NCBI GenBank assembly: GCA_963675135.1
Contig: OY776120.1
Location: 21,418,001 to 21,482,000 of the forward strand
DNA length: 64,000 nt
DNA from: Galeopsis tetrahit
Taxonomy: Eukaryota; Streptophyta; Magnoliopsida; Lamiales; Lamiaceae
Reading direction: 5' to 3'
This document shows positions 34,204-44,204 of this stretch, in pieces; the stretch's first letter is position 1; every line of letters begins with the position of its first letter. Under the pieces are notes generated by a model that was given only the letters and a program-made list of their open reading frames with translations, had not been told where the DNA came from and ran no database searches. Position numbers and translations under genes: made by a program.

Positions 34204-34955
34204 TGTTATACCCAGTCAAAGAAGTCAATCTTTGACAATTCAATCCTAGTCACCAGCTTACGTGGCGAGGACCAGTCAACAAAGTCAAGCGACGACCAGT
34301 CAACAGAGTCAAGCGACGACCAGTCAACAAGAAGAAAATGTAATATAATTATTGTATTTAATATATTTGAGTGCTCGCCCAAATATGTTGGCGAGCACAT
34401 TCTAGTGAACTGCTCGCCCAAAGATGTTGGCGAGCAGATATACGTCTTAGCTAGAAAAGGCAAGTGTTGAAGCTTTGTGAGATGACACAAGACATGGCGA
34501 CCAGTGTTTTCGGCGACGACGGCGGCGAGTGACGAGCGGGTTTTCCAGTTGCTCGGCATCTCGCCGAGGACGACCACCAGAGGCGGTTTAGCATTAAATG
34601 AGCCGTCCCATCACCCTTTCGGGCAGAATGAGGGTCCATTCCGGAGGCTCCACGTGTAAAGGGCGGGCAGCCCCTAGAAACTACTATATAATGCCCAAAT
34701 GGGCTCATTTGTAAGAACAAGTTCTCCATTCCACCAAATCACCCAAACCTAAGCAATATACTCTCCCTAAGCTCTCAAGCTTTTAGCTTCTCCAAGAAGC
34801 TACATCTTTGTTCTTCATTTGTTATTGTTTAGTTCTTCATATTAATCATCGTAATAACCCATTCAAACACGTAATAACCCCCGATCATAATATATGTTTG
34901 TATCGTACTAACGAATAGTCCACATCCGAATCATCCCGATATTAGTGCATACACA
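34204..34955 (+). repeat. Gypsy-2 3' LTR
   Basis: 752 bp. Two perfect 9-bp inverted repeats lie side by side: GTGCTCGCC...GGCGAGCAC at 34371-34398 and CTGCTCGCC...GGCGAGCAG at about 34410-34437. The outer base pair differs between them (G-C against C-G), so pairing is conserved. It is followed by GGAGA and then the host sequence seen uninterrupted at 58668. Confidence 0.95.
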
Positions 34956-35094
34956 GGAGAATTTGCCATAATACACGTGAGCTAATTAAATAAAAGATTA
35001 GTTACACTCGATCAGCGTCTATAAGGAAAAGGGATTCAGGTCCTAATTATTTTAATCAGGAGTAATACAACTTGATCGATTAATTAATAAAGAA

Positions 35095-35165
35095 ATGAAG
35101 TACACTCATGTTACGTTCTTATTATTTTATGCAAAAACCTTTTATATATTCTCGAGGGCTCCTTA
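35095..35165 (+). pseudogene. BBE-like relic: 5' end only, copy 1
   Basis: The frame MKYTHVTFLLFYAKTFYIFS then RAPYE aligns with the start of the neighbouring gene (MEYPRITFLLLFFANLLFSG then APYE), covering the signal peptide and first mature residues. DNA similarity extends upstream (GGGATTCAGGTCCT...) but ends after about 25 codons, and a stop follows. It is a truncated older tandem copy lying 525 bp upstream of the full-length frame. Confidence 0.8.
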
Positions 35166-35619
35166 TGAAACCCGACATCTTATTCTACTATATGGATAAT
35201 TGACATGTGTTATATCAAAACGTTCTATATAGTATTAAAAGCGACATGTTTTTTTTAAAATTCAGTAAGGTAAAATATTAATGAAACACAAAAAGCAGAA
35301 CAAGGGAATCAAACTGAAATCTCTCATGATTTTCTTTAACATAAGCTCATGCTCAGGCGGGTGCCTCACCCTAGATGCCTGAGATCGTGTGTTTGATCTC
35401 CATCGTTTTCACAAATATTTTTTTTAAAATTTAAATCGATCTAAATAATTATATATAGAGAAATTAAAACATGTAAAATATGCGTCATGATGATTGAGAC
35501 GATAAGTCCTCTCCTCACGAAAGGTTTTATTTTAAAAGATTGTACATATATACATGTTCACACTCAGCATCTATATATATTAAAATGGATTCAGGTCCTC
35601 CTAATAATTTGATCAAGAA

Positions 35620-37203
35620 ATGGAATACCCTCGTATTACGTTTTTATTATTATTTTTTGCAAACCTTCTATTCTCAGGAGCTCCTTATGAAATCTCCCAT
35701 GATTTTGTCGAATGCCTTACTGATCAAGTTGGAGGCTCCAATTCAACAGCCAATTTGATTTACACCCCTCAAAATCCAACATAAGCATTTCTCCTAAAAG
35801 CAGGAAATCTAAGACCAGTGTCAACCTCTACCGAGAGGCCCGATCTCATCGTGACACCGTATCACGAATCCGAGGTTATTGCAGCAATTTACTGCTCCAA
35901 GAAACTCGCACTGCAGATAAGAATTCGTAGTGGCGGCCATGACTATGAAGGTCTTTCTTACACCTCCGAGAATCCCTTCCTCATTGTCGACATGAGAAAC
36001 ATCCGATCAATATCCATAGACGTTGACGAAAAGACTGCACGAGTTCAAGTTGGTGCCACATTAGGCCAATTTTACTACACAATTGCACAGAAAAGCAAGT
36101 CTCTTGCTTTTCCAGCAGGTGTTTGCCCCACCGTCGGAGTGGGCGGCCACTTCAGCGGCGGAGGATATGGCATGATATCACGTAAACATGCGATTGCCTC
36201 CGATCACATCATTGATGCAAAATTAATCAACGCGGATGGCCAAATATTGGACAGAAGAAGCATGGGAGAGGATCTCTTTTGGGCGATCCGAGGAGGGGGA
36301 GGAACTAGTTTCGGAATTGTTCTCGAATTTAAGGTAACATTGGTTACGGTTCCAGAGACAGTGACATTTTTCAATGTCACCAGAACGTCAGAGACGGCGA
36401 CACAGCTGGTGCACCGGTGGCAGGATATTGCCGATAAATTCGACGAAAACCTTGTAGTCAGGCTTTTCTTGAGATCCGTTAACCGAACAATCTCAGCCTC
36501 TTTCATGGGGTTGTACCTGGGCTCCGTTGGCGATCTTTTGCCATTAATGAAGGAGCAGTTTCCGGAGCTCGATTTGGTCGAAAAAGATTGCCTCGAAATG
36601 AGTTGGATCGAATCAACACTCTTTGAAGCAGGTCTGGGCGATATGCCGCTGGATGTATTGCTTGATACAACTCCACAGGGTATGTTTTTACCGGCATATT
36701 TCAAAGGAAAATCAGACTTCGTGGCAAGTCCAATTCCGATAAATGGGCTGAGAGGGTTATGGGAATTCCTCCACGAAGGTGAAAATTTGGAGGTGCAGTT
36801 CAGTCCATATGGAGGGGTATTGAACACATTCTCAGATTCCGAATCTCCGTTCCCACATCGGAAAGGCAACATATTCATGATCCACTACGGGTTAGAGTGG
36901 TCTAGCCCTAACGAATCAGAACAACACATGGATTGGCTCAGAAGACTTTACAGTTTCATGGCGCGTCACGTGACAAAATCTCCGAGGGCAGCTTATTTAA
37001 ATTATAGAGATCTTGATGTTGGAAGGAACGACGTTAATGGTGGGACCACAAGTTACAAAGAAGCAAGTGTTTGGGGACACAAATATTTCAAAAACAATTT
37101 CAGAAGATTGGTACGCGTGAAGAGCAAGGTTGATCCATCCAACTTCTTCAGAAACGAACAGAGCATTCCTCCTATATCATCTGATTCATGGGGTGTTATG
37201 TGA
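35620..37203 (+). pseudogene. Berberine-bridge-enzyme-like FAD oxidoreductase, one nonsense codon, copy 1
   Basis: From ATG 35620 the frame has 527 codons, the usual BBE-like length, with a hydrophobic signal peptide (ITFLLLFFANLLFSG). The only defect is TAA at codon 55 (35782-35784), within YTPQNPT-stop-AFLLKAG. Both covalent FAD anchors are present: His107 in RSGGHDYEG and Cys169 in AGVCPTVGVGGHFSGGGYG, 62 residues apart as in the family. The FAD-binding domain is followed by the BBE C-terminal domain ending YLNYRDLDVG and KVDPSNFFRNEQSIP. No intron is needed. Such enzymes are secreted or vacuolar oxidases of alkaloids, monolignols, cannabinoids or oligosaccharides; the substrate cannot be told. 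A downstream start would give a 461-residue product without a signal peptide. An AATAAA-like AATAAAAG lies near 37311. Confidence 0.93.
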
Positions 37204-38169
37204 TGATATGATGTCCGAGGGCAACTTTTCTTTGTGTGAAATTGGTTCACCTACATTTGTCCAATTATTTTGTTGTTAAATTGTATAATCAGAAACATGT
37301 TTAGGAAATTAATAAAAGAATGACTTGAAATTTTGAGCACCAGTGATACTCTTTTAATCATAAGCCTTTTCTCTGTCCAAAAAAATAAAATTAAAGCAAA
37401 CCAGCTAAAACATGATACTCTTTGGTAAAATTTACATCCTTTTGCCCAAAAATTTAAAAATTCGCCGTTTTATATTGGGGGTTCCAGCAATTTTGTTGAC
37501 TTGGCTCCACATGTATAAAAAAATTGCAACATAAATTGCCACATGTAATAAAAAAAATATTGTTCCAAATAACTCAACTCATGCAACTCAGGCTCAAGAA
37601 TATTAAGTATGGTTTTCTTTTTTAGCTAGGTTTTAAGCTTAATTTTATAAACACGCGTATGGTTGTTTATGTGATCTGTGATATTCCCGTTTTTTTTTTT
37701 TAAATGCTGCCCAGCTTTTGAGATGTTCTAAAAGACTCAAGTTAATTAATTAAATAACTAAATAAGAGGGAAAAAGACCAAAAAAATATTAGCTATATTA
37801 AGACTTCGCTCATAAGTTATTGAACGACTTTAATTTGCAATTTCTTGTAAGATTCATATATACAACTCCTCGGCCCTACTGGCTACTGTTAATTAGATTA
37901 ACAATTAATTGTTCTGCAAATATCGACTAACATGCAAGTTTGACTTATTTATCCCTCAAAATTTCTCTTTCCAGTGCAATAATTGTTAGTAAGGAATAGT
38001 ATTAATAATTAATAGCTATTTGAATATTGTTTTTTGGACCATTTGGTAATTTTTTTATTTTTCGTTTATAATAGTAGAGAAGAACATTTGATATATATAT
38101 TTTTTTTTAGCATTTAAGTGCTTTTAATAAATAGGTCACGTCAAGCTTTGTAAAAAAGAAACTTATAAT
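37204..38169. other. BBE-like 3' flank with an older unit boundary, copy 1
   Basis: AT-rich and non-coding. The stretch 37893-38033 (TTGTTCTGCAAATATCGACT...CCAGTGCAATAATTGTTAGT) is homologous to the start of the left arm (20492-20620 and 45587-45720). The sequence that opens each segmental unit therefore also occurs after the gene, as expected of an older tandem array. Nothing else is recognised. Confidence 0.7.
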
Positions 38170-38640
38170 CACTACAAAAAAATTGAGATTTAGAGACGGA
38201 TCAGATACCATAAATACCGTATCTAAACAGGTTAGAAACGTATTTTGGAACTATTTTCTATCCGTTCCTAATCACATGGTATCTAATGTTAGGAACGATT
38301 TTCTAAATTCCGTTTCTAATAAGGGACGGGTTTGGGACCATTTTTTTCGGTTTCTAAACGATGAACGACCCATTTTGCATCCGGGTCAAGAATACGTCTG
38401 AAAATCTGTTTCTAATTAGAAACGACGTTTTGTCGTCTCTAAATTCGTATCTAAACGAAGAACGACCCGTTTTACATCCGGGTCAAGAATCCGTCGTCCG
38501 CAACCCGCAACTCGAAGCCCAAACTCATCTCAACCCGCAACCCGAAGCCCACCCCAACTATTTAAATGACCATTTATTTGGTTTATGTGAGAATTGAACC
38601 CTAGTGGGGTTCATGACCCTTTGCTGGGTACCCACCACTT
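38170..38640 (+). mobile_element. CACTA-type left end (type A), copy 1
   Basis: The terminus CACTACAAAAAAATTGAG is followed by repeated subterminal words (GTTTCTAA, GGAACG, GGGTCAAGAA, CGAACGACCC). A tRNA-like stretch with a B-box-like GGTTCAATTCTC lies on the minus strand near 38590. No matching right terminus (TTTTTTGTAGTG) follows at a plausible distance, so only one end survives or the right boundary is uncertain. No transposase is seen. Confidence 0.65.
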
Positions 38641-39295
38641 AGACAGATAACTCTTTTGTTAGACATATAACTCTTTTGTTTTCTCTTTTAATATTGTATA
38701 AGTATATTTTATTAATAATTTTTTAAATTCATTTAATTTATTTCTTTAACATATATATATTCAAATTGTAAATTTTAAATTTGTAAATGTAATTTTTTGT
38801 TATTAATTTCTAAATTGTAGATATGTATTCAATTTTAGTTCATTTAATAAAAGAGTTGGTCTCCTGCATAGTGTGCACCCGTGCACACTAGTGCACATGT
38901 AAAACAATATGTATTATTCTGACCGAAATTATTTAACAAGTTAAGCATTGTCCAAGTGGTAACAACAACTTTATAAGAGGCGTGGGGTTGCAATTTTTCA
39001 GTAACAAAATTATACTTTTCAATAATAATAACCACCCAATTTCAATAATAATAGTCACCACTTTTCAATAACAAAAATATCACTTTTCAATAATAAAATT
39101 ATCACCACTTTACAATAAAAAAACTACACTTTTCAATAACAATTACCATTCTTCAATAAAAACAATTAACTACACTTTTCAAATATATATATATATATAT
39201 ATATATATCTCGTATTCCTAAATCCTAACAAGACATCAGGCTTTTGAATATAATAATTAAAGCTGTACATTTTGCAGCTAAAAAAAAAAAAGCTA
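38641..39295. other. AT-rich spacer with simple repeats, copy 1
   Basis: It holds a perfect small palindrome (GTGTGCAC-CC-GTGCACAC near 38871). A low-complexity tandem of CACTTTTCAATAA words spans about 39000-39180, and a TA repeat lies at about 39184-39208. The TA repeat is 2 bp longer in copy 2. No gene is seen. Confidence 0.6.
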
Positions 39296-39528
39296 CTCCC
39301 TCCGTCCGCCTTTAAGTTTTCCATTTTACCATTTTGGTCCGTCCGCCTATAAGTTTCCCATACTTTTTTTGGTAAGTACTTTTTCTTACACTTCACTTTA
39401 TATCTTATTTTTTCTCTCTATCTCTCTCATCTCTCAATCACATCACTTGTACTATATCTATTATTTAATCACTTTTCTTAATCTCTGTGCCAAAAAGTAA
39501 CGTGAAACTTATAGGCGGACGGAGGGAG
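39296..39528. mobile_element. Stowaway-type MITE, 233 bp, copy 1
   Basis: Inverted termini CTCCCTCCGTCCGCCT and AGGCGGACGGAGGGAG (complements) are flanked by TA. A second inner copy of GTCCGTCCGCCTATAAG makes the left end repetitive. Present at the same place in copy 2. Confidence 0.9.
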
Positions 39529-39917
39529 TATAAAATTAGAAAATGGAGGTTTCATCTACATGAAGATTTTTTGTGCTAATTCTTGTAGCGGTGCTTCTCC
39601 GAGATGGGCTAGCAGCCGACGGGGAGGGAAACTATTCATTTTGAAACAATTATGGAGGGAAACTATTCATTCTAAATTTCCGTTATTTCTTCTATTGTAT
39701 ATATAACAACAAAAGTGCATTGTTTTCCAGACGTCTTCTCGAAGTTTCTATCTCAAACTCGCTTCAGATTGTTGTGTACCAAGCTCGTGTTCATTACATT
39801 CCCACCTTCGCTTGACCGGGGGTATTAGAGAATATAATAGAATAATATATTATAGGTAACAATCTTTTATTTATGGTTTATATTTATTTCCTTGTTTATC
39901 TATTTCCTTATACATCT
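39529..39917. other. Non-coding spacer, copy 1
   Basis: It contains a short repeated GGGAGGGAAACTATTCATT unit at about 39625-39675 and a TATATATAA box near 39699, but no open frame or recognisable element. Confidence 0.5.
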
Positions 39918-40031
39918 TTTTTTTTATGGAAGTTAAATACGCATCCCTTTTTTTCCCCTCCCCATGACTCGAACCCAGGACCTAAGGCCTAGGTAGTGGT
40001 GCTCTAACCACTTGAGCTATCCCACTTTGTC
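39918..40031 (-). mobile_element. tRNA-derived SINE, copy 1
   Basis: On the minus strand it reads GGGATAGCTCAAGTGGTTAG (A box) and GGTTCGAGTC (B box), ending in an A-rich tail. It is flanked by 16-bp near-identical repeats ATTTCCTTATACATCT (39902-39917) and ATTTCCTTATGCATCT (40032-40047). This is the classic layout of a SINE inserted by target-primed reverse transcription. It is not a tRNA gene, because no anticodon stem or 3' acceptor is formed. Confidence 0.88.
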
Positions 40032-40047
40032 ATTTCCTTATGCATCT

Positions 40048-40593
40048 CTTGTAATCCCTATATATAGTGGACCACTCTTATCATCTCATTAACGGTGATT
40101 GAATATAATTCTCACAGATACGTATCAAAATGTACGACTTCAAATGTTAGTAAATAAGTATTTTATTAATTATCTATTGTTCAATGTATTACTTCAATTC
40201 AAATGTATTTTAAATTAGAATTTTATTAATTATTTATTGTACACAAAGTTTTAAATTTATATATTATAATAAAGGCTTGATATAAATTAGTATTTTATTA
40301 ATTATTTATTGTACACAAAAAGTTTATATATATTGTTATATAAAAGATATTTTCATAGAAAAGATAGGAAAGATATAACATAATATTATTATAATATCTA
40401 TGTTTATCTATATATTTATCCTAATATATAGAAGATGTGTTTAATTTTTTTATTTTTACTATTTAATAATTAAATAAAAGAGTAAATAAATTAATATAAC
40501 TCAATTTACAACCCTATTCTCGATTCTTAATTATATATATAAACTGTCAAGAAAAGAATCTCAATCTCCTATGGGTTCAAGATAAGCTGACGT
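40048..40593. other. AT-rich spacer
   Basis: Three imperfect tandem copies of TATTTTATTAATTAT(C/T)TATTGT lie at about 40160-40320. The first 240 bases are still inside the shared duplication. No gene is seen. Confidence 0.5.
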
Positions 40594-43590
40594 CACTACA
40601 AGCTAAGAAACAGGGGGAATAGCAACGGAATTTTTACGACAAATCTAAATTTTATCGCTAAAATCAATTTTTAGCAACAAAATAAAAACTTTTGTCGCTA
40701 AATTCTTAGATATAATATTTGCAATAAAATTTATATTTTTCATCGCTATACTCGCAACAAATTACTTCATTTTGTCGTTAATAATCAGAACAACAAGAAA
40801 AATTATATTTCGTCGCTAATATTTTGCGATGAAATAGAAATTCTCATGGCTAATTTTTTAAAATTAATTTTTGCGATGAAATACTTTAATTTCATTGCTA
40901 AACTAGAAACAAATTAATTTATTTTGTTGTTAATAATAAAAAAAATAATGAAAATTATATTTTGTCGCTAATATTTTGCGATTAAATAGAAACTTTCGTG
41001 GCTAATTTTTTAAAATTAAATTTTGTGATGAAATATTTTAATTTCATCGCTAAACTAAAACAAATTAATTTATTTTTTTGTTAATCATCAGAAAAACCGT
41101 GAAAATTATATTTCGTCGCTAATATTTTGCTATGAAAAAGGAAACTTGCTTAGCTAATTTTGTGGAATTAATTTTGGCGACGAATTTAAAATATTTCATC
41201 GCTACACTAAAAAAAAAAATACTTCATCTTGATGTTAATAATCAAAACAACCATAAAATTTATATTTCATCGCTAAAATAGTAGCGACGAAATATAAATT
41301 TTTGTGGCTAATTTTGTGGATTTAATTTTTGCGACGAAATTAAAATATTTCATCACTAAACTAGAAAAAAATTATTTTATTTTGTTGTTAATAATCAGAA
41401 CAACAAATAAAATTATATTTCGTCGCTAATATTTGGCTATGAAAAAAAAATTGTGGCTAGTTTCTAGAATTAATATTTGTGACAAAATTAAAATATTTTA
41501 ATGTTATACTAGCAACCAATTGTTTTATTTTGTTGTTAATAACCAGAACTACAATCAAAATTATATTTCGTCGATAATATTTTGCAATGAAATATATATT
41601 TTTGTTGTTGTTGGTCCTGAAAGGAGTATACAACAAGTGTATGGGGGGGGGGGAATACACTTGTATGCAATTCTTTTTCAACTTAGATCAAACCAGAGAG
41701 TTCAGCAAGTTTGTCTTAGACAACTCTGCTGAAGATGATTAACTCTTCTAAGATAATCAAACCACTAAGTACTATTGAGTACTTAGTTGAATAACTATCT
41801 AGGGCAGTTATATGTGCGGAATAGTGGTTGGCCCTTTAAGTTTAGACTCCTTAAGTTTCTGAAATCAGTCCAGTTTAGTTTCAGGGAACTTGTCCAAATC
41901 AGTTTTGCATAGTCTTTGAATATGTATCTTTTGAAGATCAGTTTTGTGTGCAGTGTTGAATGAATGTAAGTACTTTGTAAGGTAAATCAACACAAGAGTT
42001 TATAGTGGTTCAGAGACTCAAGCTCCTACATCCACTTTCCCTGATTTAACAGGATAATTCCTTCACTCTTGGAATTAACTTGTTTTATAGTGCCAAGGTG
42101 CACTTGATCAATAACACCACTCCTTGGTGAATTGATCCCTAGGATGTCTAGAGTCCTAGTACCCTCTTCTCAACTCAGAACTGAACTGTTCTTCTCTCAA
42201 CAGTCAGCTCCTACCACTTCTACTACTACAACCTTCTCACTTTCTCACTTGAAAGGGGTAAGGATTGAAGTAAGGTTCCAACTAATGAGATATCCTTTAC
42301 AATGAAGATCAAGGTATAATGATAGGATATCTCTCTAAGCTTATGTATGGATATACAATTGGGATTGGCTTAGAAGAAGTATTTGAAGACTAAGATAGTC
42401 TTTTGGAGACTTTGAAGCCCTCAGAATAGTTGCTCAGTTGGGTGTAGAATGGATGCTTCAAATGGTCTTCACACTCCTTGTATTTATAGACAAAATGGAG
42501 ATTTGCCCGTTGGAGAGGCAGCCCCAAATTGCTATAAATGTCTTCCTTGAGTTCTTCAAACTAGAAGACAGATTCTTGATAGTGACATGTCCTTATTTGG
42601 GTAATAAACGGCTTGTAAGACTTTGTCCTCTTTCTGCAGCACTTTTCCCAATGTTTGACTTCTTGTTAGGACTAGGACATGCCTTCTGAAGGTTGATCCA
42701 ATGATAGGACAACATTCCTTATCAACTGGACAACTCTCCTTATCACTACCAGTAGTTTTGCCTTTCAGCAAGGTTGGCTTGCTCTTCTTCAGATGACTTG
42801 GCTCTTTCCCTTTCTTTCACTCCAAGTTGATCTTAGCATGTCTCAATGAAGTTCTTTAGGGTATGGTTGTCTCTAGCTTCTTCAGCATAGTTGACCTTCA
42901 ACCTTTAAAGCTTCTGTTCTGATTCAATCTTGCTGAGACAACTCTTCTGGACAACACTCCTGATCAGCATACTTGGTCTTTTAGCATCAGAGCTTTTTCA
43001 CATAGAGTTGACTTCTCTGGACAACTCTCCTGATCACAATATTTGATTAATCTTGTCCTTTTGAGCTTTGCAATCTTCTTCTTGCATAGAAGAAACTCTT
43101 CTGGACAACTCTCCTGATCAAGGTTTTAGGTTTCATATGGAGTTTTCTTGTCCTTAGAGTTTGTTCCAGACTTTGAGCCTTGAGGGGACTTGATCTTGAT
43201 CATTTTGAAGTCATAGGTTCCCCCTCACATTGTGCATCTAATCATCTAAGAGCTGCCTAACATATCAGCTTCTCATCTAGCCTTGTGCTATGTGTTCTAT
43301 CACATTTTGAACACAATCATCTTAACTTGGGCATGTCTCAGGGGGTTTTGGTATTTAATCAAAACATGTATCATTTTATTCCCAACAGTTGCTAATTTAT
43401 TAGGATTAATATTTGCGACGAAACTAAAATATTTCATGGCTAAAATATTTTGTGGCTAAAAATAATAACAACAATGAAAATTATATTTAATCCCTAATAT
43501 TTTAGCGATAAAATTGAAATTTGCATGACTAATTTTGTAGATTTAATATTTGCGAGAAAATTAAAATATTTCATTAATTATTTGTTGTTA
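40594..43590 (+). mobile_element. CACTA-type left end (type B), split by a solo LTR
   Basis: The terminus CACTACAAGCTAAGAAACAG is followed by more than a dozen TT(T/C)CGTCGCTAAT-type words in both orientations, typical of CACTA subterminal repeats. The repeats resume after the solo LTR (43388-about 43590). No right terminus and no transposase are seen, so the element is a truncated or internally deleted derivative. The right boundary is approximate. Confidence 0.65.
41609..43387 (-). mobile_element. Copia solo LTR, 1,779 bp
   Basis: It begins TGTTGGTCC and ends CCCAACA, flanked by GTTGT and GTTGC (target duplication with one mismatch). It shares the AGTGGTTC...CTACATCCACT block and the G-rich GGGAATACAC block with the ends of the complete copia LTR, which sets its minus orientation. 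No gag-pol or second LTR is present, so it is a solo LTR left by LTR-LTR recombination. A G11 run is at about 41643-41653. Confidence 0.85.
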
Positions 43591-43845
43591 TTCCTACTAC
43601 GCATGAAAGAAGAGTACTACTTCAACTATACGTATTAAATCTAGAAAATTGGTTTAAATGTTTAATAATTCTCTAAATTGTGTCTTATAAATCAGTTTGA
43701 ATGTTTATAAAAATATTTATAAATATATAAATGTTTATAAATTGGTTTAAATGTCTATAAATTAATGTTTTTAGTATAGCAATGGTTTAAATTATGTTAT
43801 ATACTCAAAAAAAACCTTTTTAAATGGCAATATTATATATATGTA
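43591..43845. other. AT-rich spacer
   Basis: Short repeated TTTATAAATTGGTTTAAATG words near 43660-43780; nothing coding. Confidence 0.4.
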
Positions 43846-44129
43846 CTCCCTCCGTCCTACAGGAATTTGCACACTTTCCATATATGGATGTTCCATACCA
43901 ATTTGCACACTCCATAAAAGGAAATATCTTCACAACCCTCACCCTTGAAATATACTCATATTTACCCATATGCCATTACTTTTACACACTCAATCTACTT
44001 TTTACTTTAACTTTATTCATAAAAGTTTACAAAACTACCCTTCAAAACATCAATCATTACACCTTTTCTTACACATTTCTTAAAATGTGTGCCGGTCAAA
44101 GGGTGCAAATTCCTCCGGGACGGAGGGAG
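43846..44129. mobile_element. Stowaway-type MITE, 284 bp
   Basis: Termini CTCCCTCCGTCCTACAGG and CTCCCTCCGTCCCGGAGG (complement of the right end), followed by AATTTGCAC on both sides, flanked by TA. Confidence 0.9.
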
Positions 44130-44204
44130 TATATTAGAATAAATATAGATATTATAATACTATTAAATATGTTATATGTCAATATCTTTTTATATGATAA
44201 ATCT

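Larger units (their letters stand above)
23015..34955 (+). mobile_element. Gypsy-2: near-complete Tat-lineage Ty3/gypsy element
   Basis: The 11.9-kb element has LTRs at 23015-23767 and 34204-34955 (TGTTATACC...ACA) and target duplication GGAGA at 23010-23014 and 34956-34960. The empty site is at 58668-58672. Sense genes are gag-protease and RT-RNaseH-integrase with a second RNase H, the hallmark of the Tat lineage. Downstream are a 37-bp hairpin array and a spliced antisense gene. The LTRs differ at about 19 sites by eye (about 2.5%), mostly T/A in the 5' copy against C/G in the 3' copy, as expected of methylcytosine decay. Nonsense codons in gag and integrase and one frameshift show that it is defective. 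Confidence 0.96.
20421..40286. repeat. Segmental duplication, copy 1 (split by Gypsy-2)
   Basis: 20421-23009 matches 45518-46326, 54756-55218 and 58185-58667. 34956-40286 matches 58668-64000 at a constant offset of 23,712, becoming 23,714 after a TA repeat. Gypsy-2 (23015-34955) and a hAT element (21553-22344) are extra in this copy. The left arm shows many substitutions (about 9 in the first 480 bp by eye). The right arm shows one substitution (C at 34976, T at 58688) and the 2-bp TA difference in all I compared. Copy 1 must continue past 40286, since copy 2 runs off the window. Confidence 0.93.

Noticed and set aside
35585..35758. Upstream ATG and short frame MDSGPPNN overlapping the BBE-like start
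   Set aside because: It is out of frame with the enzyme; the signal peptide and conserved sequence are in the frame starting at 35620.
36204..36878. 224-codon minus-strand frame across the BBE-like gene (and its twin at 59916-60590)
   Set aside because: It is the mirror of a conserved coding region with no known domain; the plus-strand frame has clear family motifs.
39957..40031. Possible tRNA gene on the minus strand
   Set aside because: A and B boxes are present but no complete cloverleaf; flanking target repeats and an A-rich tail show a SINE.
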